A DNA stretch of 64,000 bases from Homalodisca vitripennis (lineage: Eukaryota > Arthropoda > Insecta > Hemiptera > Cicadellidae): positions 149,031,001 to 149,095,000 of the forward strand of contig NC_060212.1 in NCBI RefSeq assembly GCF_021130785.1, read 5' to 3'. Below the pieces are notes generated by a model that did not search any database, had not been told where the DNA came from, and saw only the letters and a program-made list of their open reading frames with translations. Positions 1 to 19,025 of the stretch are shown piece after piece (the first letter of the stretch is position 1; every line of letters starts with the position of its first letter). A program made the position numbers and the translations under genes.

Positions 1-679
1 TGTAATCGTTAAGTAATCTAAGGTTGTATTTACGTGAAAGTAAACATTTTTATGAAACAGTTATTTTATAATCAATAACCGTAAATACCTCTTAGTTATA
101 TTATTTATTATCCAAAACATTACATTTACAGTGGAAATTTAAGAAATGTTTACTCCAATCGGTTCGATAGTATTCTTAAATATTGTCTCATATTCTATAG
201 TGAATTTTATCCCTCTATATTACTGCCTTTGGTGTTGTGTCAGGAAATGTGTTGTGAAGTGTATAAACTGTATTATTACACAATCTGATGCGGTATGATT
301 AAATTATGTATTTGTTTGGGGACCTAATATTACTACTTTAGACGAGTTGTATTAGTATAGTGTGATAAATCCTATTTACAAATATTTTTAAAAGTATAAT
401 GTTAAGAATATATATATATTAAAATTACTTGGAATATATTTTACATTCATTCATTATATTTTAAGTAACTTTTTGTAAAAGACACAGTGTTGTTATATAA
501 GACCTAAACTTTTCGATAATTTTATAAAACCTATGGAAAAACATTTTGTCGTTAAGAAAACTTAACGTCTATGTGTCAGCTTATACTATCTTAGCTGAAC
601 TATCTAAGCCTTGATTCCATACAGGATTAAACATAAAATTGCTTCATTTAGTTATTGTGGCCAAAATATTACTACGCAT
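1..679. other. AT-rich stretch, no feature seen
   Basis: Low-complexity AT-rich DNA with no coherent reading frame, RNA gene or terminal repeat that I can recognise on either strand. Confidence 0.5.
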
Positions 680-1325
680 TGAATACTGTAGTCAGTCATT
701 CATATACACAATTTGTATGCAACTGGATGGCCTACTCGAGAGCAAGTCACATACAGCTGGTTGTGAGTAAAACACGGGCTCTTGAAATCCACACCACCTA
801 TTTTACGGATTTCCCTTGATCTTTATTTACTGTCATAGAAAACCCGAGTTAGACTGAAAACTGTAGTCTTATAAATTTAAACTGATACTGTGAAGGAATC
901 ATGTGCATACGGGGTATGAAGTCCGTTTCTGCTGTTCCACATCCATTGGACATGATAAACTCTATGATATTTCGGACAAAAGTTTAAATTTTCAGACTTG
1001 TGAAATTGCATAGATTCGGAGGGATGAGGTTCTGCAGTAACAACATCGTGGAAAATTTAGCTGGCAAATTCAGATTGTAAGGTAAAATTTCTCTTTGGTT
1101 AGCACGTTGTAGAACCTTCAAAGGATAGTTAATAGCGTCTTCTTGTTCTCCTATTAAATCGATTGATTGGTATTTCACAATCTCTGTGGGGAGCTGCTCC
1201 AATCAAATGATGTTTTTATGATGTACGTTGCAACGTCGTTTCTAGGACTAGAATATAAATTGTGTACGTCCAGGTAAATAATCTGTGCATTAAGCCTTGA
1301 AAGACATCATTAATACTTTTCGTAT
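680..1325 (-). pseudogene. Helitron-type helicase C-terminal remnant
   Basis: The longest open piece (984-1202, 72 codons) reads like the C-terminal part of the Pif1-like helicase of Helitron rolling-circle transposons. It shows the LPTEIVKYQSID segment, then EQEDAINYP, then an NLIPPNLCNFT segment corresponding to the usual LRNLNPP.LCNGTR. Reading on downstream in shifted frames with stops gives FIPRMHMIP, a FIRLQFSV segment and MTVNKDQGKS, which match in order the family's FIPRI, F.RLQFPV and MTINKAQGQS motifs. A weaker match upstream (SSPRNDVATYI, near 1245) resembles the LAPTNDEV segment. The helicase N-terminus, Rep domain and Helitron ends are not visible, so this is a truncated, frameshifted relic. 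The order of motifs makes chance resemblance unlikely; the outer limits are approximate. Confidence 0.72.
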
Positions 1326-1980
1326 AATATATAGTGCCATCTGAAAAGTCCTGTTATTTCAAAGTAAGGGTGAGAATCCATCAACTATTAGGACACTATT
1401 AAGGTATACTCTGATGTTTACATGGCAAGATAAAACTATAATAATGGGCCAAGGTAGGATAACTTAACATAGGTTTAAACTTCGTAAGTTCTTCAGCTTA
1501 CTAAATTAGTGTTTGTCTATATCACCAGCCAGCGACAGTCATCCCCCAATAATTGACTTGCTACGTACGTTTTGGAGAGTCCAGTTCAAAGCTTGTTCAT
1601 AGTACACTCGTTCCAGTCCATCATCTTACATTCTATAAGAATTTTGAGTTAGTGATTATTTTAAAATGTTGAACATTGGAGTATCAGTGATGATTATGTA
1701 AATGCCAAAAGCGAAATATTCACACTATCTTACTAAGTGTGTACTATTCTAGACGATACGAAAAATTCTATGATCTTTTCTCTGCTTGGACTTTTGATCG
1801 AATATAATTCATTATTAATAATAATTTCCCCAAAAATTGTGAGAATGAATTTGTTTTTTGGTTAAAGTATACTCTTACTTTTACGGCAAAAACCTTCACG
1901 AAACTAAAAAGTTTTATGGTCCATAGCCTTGGTTTCAAATAAATAATTTAATACGTTTTTGAATAGTCTTTCAAAAGGTT
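1326..1980. other. No feature seen
   Basis: AT-rich sequence between the Helitron remnant and the TA repeat. It could be further Helitron sequence too decayed to read, but nothing supports that directly. Confidence 0.4.
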
Positions 1981-1981
1981 T

Positions 1982-1983
<2 letters not shown>

Positions 1984-2023
<40 letters not shown>
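1984..2023. repeat. (TA)n microsatellite
   Basis: About 20 uninterrupted AT dinucleotides, flanked by TTTG on the left and CAAA on the right, so the tract and its edges are palindromic. It lies directly before the readable start of the Penelope-like reading frame and probably marks the 5' truncation or insertion point of that element. Confidence 0.95.
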
Positions 2024-2025
<2 letters not shown>

Positions 2026-2028
2026 AAT

Positions 2029-4153
2029 GTTGAAATGAAAACGTTCACTGAACACTTTAAAGATACATCAAGTTGGGAACCACCACCATTAAGTTCAGAC
2101 CACCCTATCGAACAATTTTTGAACGTTATTTTATCTAACATTGCTAACCCAACTTTTTCTGATGATTTGCCATCGTCAACAAATCTCTCTAAGGAAGAAT
2201 CTAAAGCCATTTCATCACTCAAAAATAACAAAAATATTGTAATTTTGCCTGCTGACAAAGGTGATGTAACAGTAATCATGAACATTTCAGACTATATTAG
2301 AGAAGCCAACCGTCAATTAGAACATGAAGACACTTATCAGTTATTAAAATTTGATATGACAAACAACTTCAATAAAAAAATAACGAAATATTTGAAAGAA
2401 AATTCTATTAAAGAGGGATTGCCAAAAGAGCTAATTGATATTTTAATAAACATAAATCCTCAAACACCCGTTTTCTACCTGTTACCGAAAGTACACAAAA
2501 CAAAGATATCACCACCTGGCCGTCCCACAGTCGCCTCAATATCATCTCCCACAGAAAGAATATCAGGGTTTGTAGATGTACACCTACAGGAGTTTGTCTA
2601 AAATGTACCATCCTACTTGAAAAACACTGATCATTTTATTGAAAGATTAAAAGAAATACCCCAACCTATTGCAACAAATGTGACGTTGGTTACAATTGAT
2701 GTAACTTCCTTTTATACTAATATTGACCACAATAAAGGTATGGAAGCTGTGAAACACTTTTTAGATAAAAGACCTGGAAATTCAAAACCAAGCACTAACT
2801 TCATCATTGCTCTCATAAATTTTATATTATCTTCCAATTGTTTTCGATTTCAAAACAAATTTTATTTACAAAAGAAAGGAACAGCCATGGGTACCCGAAT
2901 GGCCCCATCATACGCAAATCTTTTTATGGTAAAATTTGAACAAGATTTTCTACATTCTCAAACATTTAAACCTTTATTCTGGTCTAGATACATAGATGAC
3001 ATTTTTATGTTATGGACAGAGAGTAATGAAAAACTTTTAGATTTCTTAAACGCATTGAACTCCTTCGATAACAATTTAAAATTTACTTGGAAAATTTCAA
3101 CAGAATCAGTTACATTTCTGGATATTGACGTTTACATCAAGAAAGGTTACTTGAAACACAAAATTAATGTAAAACCTACAAACACTTTTCAATATCTACA
3201 CTACAACAGTTGTCACCCTGTATATGTAAAAAGATCAATTCCCAAAAGGTTGGTTACACGAGCAACCAAATTATGCAGTGAGAGTGAAGATCTTAAAAAT
3301 TACGTTAGTAACATATATGATGCTTTTTTAAAACGAGGATATCCTGAGAAGCTATTAAATGAAAAGCTACAGCTCAATGAAAGTAACCTTAATAATACTC
3401 TACGCGAGGTTTCTGTCCTCGCTGAGCTGGCCTTAGGACACCTGCGTTATTCTTTGACAGATGTACCGCCCCAGTCAAACTCCCCGCGGTGTTTTGTAAT
3501 TATGCCAAAAAGAAATATTATGATGAGCCTAAATTAATAACACAATATCATCCTGGTCTCTACAAAATTAACATTTTTAAAGTAGCTTACAAAATTCTTC
3601 AAAACTCTCCACTGACAGACTCATTTCTAAAAAGTATTCCACGTATTGTTTTTAAAAGACCTCCTATTTTAAAGGACATTATATCGAAACCAAAAATTAC
3701 CAGCTGATTCTGATGTGGAAACTAAATTTAAAGGAGCACATCCATGTAATAAATCAAGATGCATGGTGTGCAATCAAATACAAGAGTCATCAAAATTTGA
3801 AAGTAGTTCAACTAAAAAAGTATACAAAATTATTGGAAATTTGACATGTGATACAAAAAATGTAGTATATCAAATTCAGTGTAAACAATGTCCTAAAGAC
3901 TACATCGACTCTACAACAAATAATTTAAGAATAAGAATGACAGGTCACCGTTATAATTTTAAGCATAATGATGAATCAAAACCATTCATTAGTTATTCAT
4001 AGTAAAATACACAAATAATCTTTTGAAAATTTATATACAGTAAAACCAATACGATCAATACAAAATTCAAATACATCAAAATTAAGAAATTTAGAACAAG
4101 CATGTCAAATTGTCACAAAATCTAAATTCCCCTATGGATTAAATCTTCGATAA
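2029..4153 (+). pseudogene. Penelope-like retroelement: reverse transcriptase + GIY-YIG, broken
   Basis: Reverse transcriptase of the Penelope-like class. Visible landmarks are LPADKGDVTV near 2247, LPKVHKTK with PGRPTVA, motif A (IDVTSFYTNI, about 2695-2724), motif B (GTAMGTRMAPSYANLF), the catalytic YIDD at 2989-3000, and FLDIDVYI. The C-terminal part (3715 on) has the CNKSRCMVC cysteine cluster and a GIY-YIG-like endonuclease region with VYQIQC, C..C and YIDST, where the family normally has YVGET; the glycine is replaced by Asp. A PYGLN-type C-terminus is readable in another frame up to 4153. Lesions are an in-frame TAA at 2599-2601, a disruption at an inserted 28S rRNA fragment (3398-3488), a frameshift near 3700 in an A-run, and another after the TAG at 4000-4002. 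The N-terminus is lost at the TA repeat. This copy cannot make an intact protein. Confidence 0.92.
3398..3488 (-). rRNA. 28S rRNA fragment inside the Penelope-like element
   Basis: On the minus strand about 90 bases read as a conserved stretch of eukaryotic large-subunit rRNA (domain V). It includes GGGGAGTTTGACTGGGGCGG, then GTACATCTGTCAAAG, AACGCAGGTGTCCTAAGG, GCTCAGCGAGGACAGAAACC and CTCGCGTAGAG. The form matches what I know of arthropod 28S rather than vertebrate 28S (TCTGTCAAAGAATAACG and CTCGCGTAG). It is far too short to be a functional gene. It sits antisense to the retroelement frame, between a recognisable upstream segment and the downstream conserved TQYHPGL segment, so the frame is disrupted exactly here. 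GC content is clearly higher than in the flanks. Edges are accurate to a few bases. Confidence 0.88.
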
Positions 4154-4301
4154 ATTTGAATCATCTGGACACTCATCACATCTTTACACCCACAGTATGA
4201 ACATATGTGTATCATTTCAAGAATATTATGCTTATTAATTTATTTATCTGTTTACATGTATGTTTTTGATTATTTTATGTGTTTCGTTATGTTGTTTTGA
4301 C

Positions 4302-4327
4302 CTGAAGAAGCGTAATGCGAAATATAG
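4302..4327 (+). ncRNA. Hammerhead-like core at Penelope-like element 3' end
   Basis: The motif CTGAAGA, a short GCG/TGC hairpin and GAAA lie about 150 bases after the last readable codon of the retroelement. CUGANGA - helix II - GAAA is the conserved hammerhead ribozyme core, and Penelope-like elements are known to carry hammerheads in their terminal repeats. Helix II is very short here, with an unpaired A beside it, and helices I and III were not verified, so the copy is probably inactive. Confidence 0.45.
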
Positions 4328-4357
4328 TTAATCAATATTAATATGTTGGCCTTTTTC

Positions 4358-8100
<3,743 letters not shown>

Positions 8101-8235
8101 TTGTCCATTTGTGGAGACAAAAGACTTCACCACCTCTGTCGGATATTGTACTCCGGGGAGCAGTTAGTCAGTGACGGGGTGGATAGAGAGGGTGGTTTGG
8201 AGGGAGACAAACAAAGGTCACCGTGACTTGATAAC
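8101..8235 (+). repeat. Dispersed GC-richer repeat, copy 1
   Basis: A block of about 135 bases containing GTGGAGACAAAAGACTTC, ACTCCGGGGAGCAGTTAGTC and CAAAGGTCACC. It recurs in inverted orientation at 35600-35738 with about 88 percent identity by eye. It is much richer in GC than its flanks. No poly-A tail, Pol III boxes or terminal inverted repeats are evident. It may be an old short interspersed element or a duplicated regulatory or exon segment. Confidence 0.8.
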
Positions 8236-9946
8236 ATTTAGGAAGAAAACAAGAAATAAATATACCACTGTGAGAACTTTACGAACTGTGTAAGATTTTA
8301 AAAATCATGATTTTTCAACGTATTATGTGAATAATTGGACCGTTACTTTAAGTAATACTGTAATAATAATATAGTTAAAATATTATTATTATTATATCAA
8401 GTGTCCAGTTATATATTACAATAAATAAATAAAACAGGTGAAATTTCTCAACCACACGTTTATAAAAACATTGATAGAAGAAATCAAATTATACACTTAC
8501 AAAGTTACGGTGAGTAATAATATGAAGTAGACTGCAATTTTATTCGGATTTCGTACAAATATATAACTTAATATTGGGCACCAAAGATTAAGCAATACAG
8601 CTTACGAAATATCTCATTACGGGTGATAATTTTGTTGTTCAAAGTTTGTTATTGACGATAGAATATTAGAAAGAATAATATGATTTTCGACATTAACTAT
8701 CGTTATAGTTACAAAGATATAACAATATGCTTACCTAATCTGCTAATTTTATGCATGAACTCTCAATAAGGTTGCATACACCGTATAGTCTCTATGTTGG
8801 CTTCGTCCCATTTCATGTTGTGGTTTTCTGTATAGTGCTGATGACCACACGTACCCATCCTTCACTTCATGCTGTCGGTGTAATAGCCAGGTATTAAGTG
8901 AAATTTTAGTAAGTCCCTTGGTACACTTATTGTTTTGAACGTATTTGCAAATTATTTTATATTACGGGCTTTAACTCCTGAACTAGGGTGGATTTTAACT
9001 CTCAATACGCAGTGTTAAGGTTTTTGTAAATTATAGCGATTGGTGAAAAATGTTTCAGAAATAGATTTAGAGCCTAAAAATAAAGAGTATATCAATCGAG
9101 CATATGTCAGAAAATGCCGTGTGTACATTCAGTCTGATAAACAAAAAATGGCAACTGGTTTTGTTTATCCTACTTACTATATTTAAAAATTAAGCCATAT
9201 TTGAATAAAAATATTGTTCATAAAACAGATACAATTAAGAAAGAAGTTTTTGACATTGACATATTACCCGCATTAAAATGTACATTTTCAATTCCATTGA
9301 AAAAATGCACATAGCTAATTAATACACGTTTTATTTCTAACTTAATCTTGTCTCTACAGATCAAGCCTATTTAAAATTCAAATAAAGAAATGTATTTAAG
9401 ATAAATAATTCTTCTACGAAGCTAAAATATATAGGCCGTGTTGTAATATTTTCATATGTTTTAATAACAACCGGTAGTAATACATTAAACGATCAAAAAG
9501 TAGGTTAACATTGTTGGATATTTTATACCTACCTGTAAATAAAATGGATTTTTTTGGCAAAACAGGGAAAACTATTTTTTTGGTTGAATCTCAATATATC
9601 TGTATAAAAACTCTTTGAGATTCCATGCACCCTACGGTACAGTAGTTTAGCATTCGTTGTCTTGATTTGCGTTTTATATACCTTTTCTCTTTAATTTATT
9701 TTGAGTTTTGATTAGCATCCTTATTTCATCTATGTGTTGAGGCCAGCAACACAGTTTCTACCAGCTTCTTTAAGACATTTATGCAAAACTTAAGTCTTTC
9801 TGAAGGGTTTCAGTATTTAATGTTATTATAGCTACTTTTACACCTAGTTGCAAAGTAGGTAAGTTCATAAAATCGTTCGTTAAAATTTTAGTCAAAATTA
9901 CGTTCTTGTAATAGACAGCGTATGTACACTGATTTTTTTTTATATA
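8236..9946. other. No feature seen
   Basis: AT-rich DNA between the dispersed repeat and the TIR element; nothing recognised on either strand. Confidence 0.4.
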
Positions 9947-11572
9947 CAGGGTGTTCCCAAAAGAGTGTTACAAACTTATGTGGCTAATAGTATACTTAAC
10001 TGTAAACAAAAAATTCATTTAAGCATTGGTCGAGAAATGTCTCGACAAAAGCCGATAGCCGCAATGTTGTATAAACAATCTTTATCTAAAACTAGTTGGG
10101 CTAAAAGTCCTATGTGTATATGAAATTTTTTGTTTGAAATGATGAGTACTATCAGCCACGGATTTTTATTGCAACCCAGTATATTGCATCAGTGATTTAA
10201 AATCTTTGGTATTTCTACAATAATTTTCACCATTCAAACACAATTTGTGTGGGAGGACCGTTAGTGAATTAAGTAAAAATACGAGGCCCAAGCTGCTAAT
10301 ATCATGTTCTCTGTGCACTATCAGTGATGTCCTGTATGGCCTTACCACACATATTCTATCGATTTGCTTATTATTTCATAATAATTCAGAAATACTCTAG
10401 CTGATCGTGAAAAATCCATTACAGCATACAATATTGTTGCTGCCCATAAACACAGCGCAAATGTGTATTGTTATATTGGGCTTGCTGTTAGTTCACCTTA
10501 ATTCTCAGGATCTTATGAATGGTAATAGTTTAAGACTCAAACAACTCAAAAATGTCTTCATAAAGTATGTAATGAAGTTACCATTAGTATTTTTTCTTGC
10601 AGGTGGTCACTTTTATTAAAAACATTTTAAATATAATACAAACTTATCTTCTAAAGCGGAATTATCAAGATAGATTACACTTCACTAGCAGCAGAGGAGC
10701 AAAATTAAAAAAAAATAATTAAAGTTTAATTAAATAAAATTTTTGGTATTATTGTGATTGCCGTTAAGAGGGTGAAACTGACTCCCTTCGTACTTGTTTT
10801 TTCTTATTTTTTTTAATGTTATGAAATTTAAAGGATTGAAATTAACTATTATCCCTAAAAACTAAACACTTGATGTGTAAAAATTATTAGTACAAACAAT
10901 CAATAACAATAAGAAAGTAAACACCTAAGCAGCTTTATTGTGAGTGATTCAGACAGCTGGATTAATAAGACCAACGAAAATGAAAAGTAATAGAATTGCT
11001 ATCTTGTACAACTGCTTTATATATTATATATTAAATAAACAGCTGTTCACATTAATCAGCTTATTGACTTTCAAATCAGTTGTTCAGAGTAAAACAGTTT
11101 AGAAAACTATACTTCCTGATGTGTAATGTGTAAAACATGGTATTATGTTTGGTAGTACTAATTAGTTGTTTGTTATTCAATTTTAATGAAACAACGACTG
11201 CTAGATTTAGAAAAAAGTTTATAACATTTTATTATTCTTGTAAAATTTTCACACAGGGTATCGATTTTGCGGAATTTAACATCAAAATTTATGATTGGCT
11301 GCCATTTTGAAACGGGTAAAGATAATTTGTTCATATTTTTTTTCTAAAATGGGCATACAAAAAGGTCAACACAACTGCAAAGTTTCAAAACTTAATCTTT
11401 ACTTGTATAAAAGATATAATTTTTTTAATAAAAATCACATACAGACAGATCGACAGACAGATAGATAGAAAACTAAATGTTTTAGGACATACCTCCATAT
11501 GAAGTTGTTTTGCTCATTTTCACGTCTAGAACAAAATACCACAATATTGGAACACGTTTAGGAAACACCCTG
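9947..11572. mobile_element. TIR-bounded DNA transposon on a TA site, decayed
   Basis: The left end CAGGGTGTTCCCAAAAG and the inverted right end (CAGGGTGTTTCCTAAAC when complemented) are each directly flanked by TA. This is the pattern of Tc1/mariner-type insertion with a TA target duplication. The 1.6-kb interior has no open transposase. A minus-strand piece at 10166-10348 contains VLPHKLCLNGENYCR, which resembles the GP.VLP.RLNG..Y segment of insect mariner-type transposases, but nothing else is readable. It ends 87 bases before the mariner at 11660. The family is uncertain. Confidence 0.6.
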
Positions 11573-11659
11573 TATATAACTTATTTTGACTTACGTAAAA
11601 AAGTACAAAGGCATTATTTTTTTCAATGTTAAATGTTTGCCTACCACATATGTAATATA

Positions 11660-12960
11660 AGGGGTGATTCAAAAAGAATACCAAAACTTTAAAAAAAATT
11701 GTATTTAATGGATGAAACATAATAGAAACTTCTGTTAGGCTACACATCATTAAAAAGAGTATTAAAACAATTTTTGTTCACTCGAGCAATATTTCCACAC
11801 TCTCAAGTAGCATGTCAGGCGTAACAGTTTGGATAGCTGTTATTTCTTGTTTAAAATCATCAATGGTGTTTGGGAGAGGTGGCCAAAACACCATATCCCT
11901 AAACATACCCCCATAAGACAAAATCGCAGTGGGTAAGGTCAGGGCTTCTTGGAGGCCAGTGATGAAGTGCTCTGTCGCAGGTTGCCTGGCGGCCGATCCA
12001 TCGCCTCGGGTAGTTGACGTTCAGGTAGTCACGGGCAGCTAAGTGCCAATGTGGTGGCGCTCCATCCTGCTGAAATATGAATTGTTGTGCTTCTTGTTCG
12101 AGCTGAGGGTACAGCCGATTCTCCAACATCTCAAGATACTGTAGTCCAGTTACAGTAGCACCTTCGAAGAAAAAGGGACCAAAAACCTTATTGGCTGATA
12201 TTGCACAGAAATCGTTCACCTTAGGCGAGTCACATGCATGCTTAATTGTTTTCCGCAGACTGTCAGTGCCACATATACGGACATTGTGCCGGTTGACTTT
12301 CCCGTTAGTGTGGAAAGTAGCTTCATCACTAAACACAATCTTTGAAAGGAAAGATTCATCTTTTTCCATTTGAGCAAGGATGAACTCAGAGAAATCAAAT
12401 CTTTTAATCTTATCAGTTGCAGAAAGGTCTAGAACCAATTTCAGATGATAAGGTTTCATTACAAACCTTTTTTGTAGGCCTCTCTATACAGTTATTTGTG
12501 GAAGTTGCAGCTCTCTACTAGCTCTTCGGGTCGATTTAACTGGGCTGCGAACAAATGCTTACTGTATGCGTGCTACATTTTTATCACTCATGCGTGGCCG
12601 TCCAGAACTTTTCCCTTTGCACAAACACCCATTCTCTATAAACTGTTTATACCAACGTTTGATACACCACCTATCAGGAGAATGAACACCATACTTCGTT
12701 CGAAATGCACGCTGAGTAACTGCCGTCGATTCAATTCTGCCGTACTCAATAACACAAAAAAGCTTTCTGTTTAGCAGTCGCCATCTTTTGGCATCAACTG
12801 ACGCTGACACCTTATCAGCAGTGTCTCAAGTGAACAAATGAGAAACTAAATGAAACTGTAGAGCTTCCTTATTTCGCAGACAGATAGTACTTAGCTCCCG
12901 TTTTATTTTACGCAGAGTTATAAATTTATAAAGTTGTGGTATTCTTTTTGAATCACCCTG
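11660..12960 (-). mobile_element. Full-length mariner-type transposon
   Basis: The element is 1301 bp, the normal mariner size, bounded by TA dinucleotides (11658-11659 and 12961-12962). Its inverted termini agree over about 31 bases: the left reads AGGGGTGATTCAAAAAGAAT and the complemented right CAGGGTGATTCAAAAAGAAT, both continuing ACCA.AACTTT. The interior carries one transposase gene on the minus strand. Nearly full TIR identity and recognisable coding across the whole length suggest moderately recent insertion, but the gene has three lesions. Confidence 0.93.
11778..12810 (-). pseudogene. Mariner transposase, 41 residues between Asp 2 and Asp 3, inactivated
   Basis: Transposase of the IS630-Tc1-mariner superfamily, about 345 codons as expected. 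The N-terminal helix-turn-helix region starts at 12810 (MSASVDAKRWRLLNRKLF, then the RTKYGVHSPDR segment) and is followed by the linker with GRPRMSDKNV. The catalytic domain shows all three acidic sites: the Asp in FSDEATFH, the Asp in FQQDGAPPHW, and the Asp in PPRSPDLTHCDF. I count 41 residues between the second and third Asp, so the signature is DD41D, a spacing reported for rosa-type elements. Lesions are TAA at 12559-12561, TAG at 12484-12486 (where a Trp codon is expected), and a one-base frameshift near 11900 just after the FVLWGYV segment. The tail then reads on (DMVFWPPLPNTIDDF) to TGA at 11778. It is inactive but could be mobilised in trans through its intact TIRs. Confidence 0.93.
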
Positions 12961-16936
<3,976 letters not shown>

Positions 16937-18876
16937 AAACGATGCTGCACTATAAACTATACCGCTATAATTATGTTTACATTGCCATCGCGATAACGTG
17001 TTGCTCTCGCAATCTCTCAATCAATACGCTTTTTAATATTTGCACAAAAATTTTTTTCATGAATCGATATTTAAATTCTATACTATGTTTAAATTAAATT
17101 TCTACTTTTATTCAATTGCAACTGAAATGTTTACAACCGAACGAGAATTCTATAAGTATAGTAACATGTCGTGGTTTTTTGATGTTTGTTCTTAGTTATT
17201 TCTATTTAACTATGAAACGTTGGAGATTCTGCATATTTCAATATTTCTTGTAATATATTTTAAACATCAAAACTTACATTACAGAATAACTTAAATATAA
17301 TAAATTAGAGAATCGAAACCCTTGTAATTAAAAGTGGCTTGTGGAAACTCTGCCAATTTTCGAAATGAATAGCAACTAAAAATACGTTTAAAATATTGTC
17401 AGGTAAAATAATACAGGCAATCACACATAGTTCTGTAACGTATAAATGATTTAAGTTAGATTTATTCAGCTAATGAAATGATAGTTGAATGTATTAATAT
17501 TTATAAAAATCAATATACTTTGTTAAACTTTAATTTTCTTGGTTTATGTCTGAACCGGCAATATTTTCCGTATGTTTGGCTTAAATGCCTTTTGAAGAGA
17601 AAGATTTAAACCAGCCTGAATGCTAAATGGTTTTATTTGGTAGTATAAATATTCAAATTGCAAAGAAAAACCTAAAATGCGGGAAGTATTACAATAAAAT
17701 ACTCGTTATTCTTCTCAGGCAACAAAATCAATCGCCAAATAAAATTTGACTGTTTAGATTTTTTCCGTTTATATTAATACTGGGAAATAATTAACTTATA
17801 AAATCCTTTCATGAATTGTAACATATTAAGTAATAGTTAAATATGCAATGAATATTTTTTTATCATTCAAAAGAAACACAACTTTAACCAGAAATATCAG
17901 AATTTTACATTATGATAAAAGAAACAAACATATTATGTGAAAATATTTAATTCACCAACTTGTAAATAGGTAACTAATTTACTATTGTCTACATTAATAT
18001 TATAACACACACAAACACACACAAACACGATTACACACACGATTATTGTTGAAACTGATATAAAACTGTTAGTATATCGTAAATGTTATTGGTGTAATGT
18101 CTAGTTTCAAGTATGCTAAACTTAAATACAGGTCGGAGGGGTTTTACTGTTAAAAAATAATACACTAGTACCTGATACTACACTTGGCCTTTGAAAGGTA
18201 AGTCAATGAGCTACATAATCTTATACTGTATAGACAATCATAGTCATAATCCTAACAAAATTCCTTGTGACATCGCAAACATCCCAAAAATGTGTCTTAT
18301 AAAAATACTTTCCTTTACATGGTTACTATTCATCCTAGCTTCACGAATGCTCATGACCACGAAATCTTGACACAGCGACTGTTGCCATCTCACAACCCCT
18401 AGAACAACCCCAAATTAATCAGCCTTAAGCCAATAAATGAGCTCGTTTAAAACGGCTTAACCAGAAGGGTTATGCACGTGGAACTTCACTACCGACCTTA
18501 ATTACCAAATATAACAAGGCAAGAAGTGAATATCTTTTCTCGTCTACAGTATAGTTCATTAAAGTTGTTAATTACCATGCATTCTGGAATTAACTATATG
18601 AGGAGCAAGATTAGATTTTTACCGACAGCGTTCACTAGATTTCGTTCTTGAGACTGAGACAGGCCTCTTCTAACGGAATTTACTGGAAGTAACTGTTTAA
18701 CTCAGCTCAGCAACATATTATAAAAGAGTCAGAAGCGTTCAATATGATTGATTGGATACGTTGATTGTTCGATATGGTGCACTCAATTGTGTACCTGATG
18801 AAACAATGAGAATACCACTTCAACTTGATTATATTTATTTGTAGTAATGGTGTTTCTGATTTCGAAACGATATAAA
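16937..18876. other. AT-rich gene-free stretch
   Basis: No coding or RNA feature recognised. A small imperfect ACACACAAACACAC run lies at about 18005-18028. Confidence 0.45.
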
Positions 18877-19025
18877 GAGTTCGTTTTGAGCTTCTTCGTC
18901 GCCGACTGTTTTGGATCCCTTCAGATGTATCTTGATTCCAGATTCCAGGAGTCAAATCTGTCACAGCGTTAGACTTTATACGCTGTACTAGTGGAAGATA
19001 ATTGGAGTTGGACTTAACATTCTTA
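18877..19025 (+). repeat. Diverged short repeat, copy 1
   Basis: Contains TTCTTCGTCGCCGACTG, TTTTGGATCCCTTCAGA and CCAGGAGTCAAATCTGTCAC. The same order of blocks occurs at 20100-20260 at roughly 75 percent identity, and the last part (CTGT.ACAGC.T.AGA) recurs near 25360-25437. It is a decayed dispersed repeat with no coding content evident. Confidence 0.6.

Noticed and set aside
3400..3520. Peptide LREVSVLAELALGHLRYSLT as part of the reverse transcriptase
   Set aside because: The DNA here is antisense 28S rRNA; the peptide is spurious.
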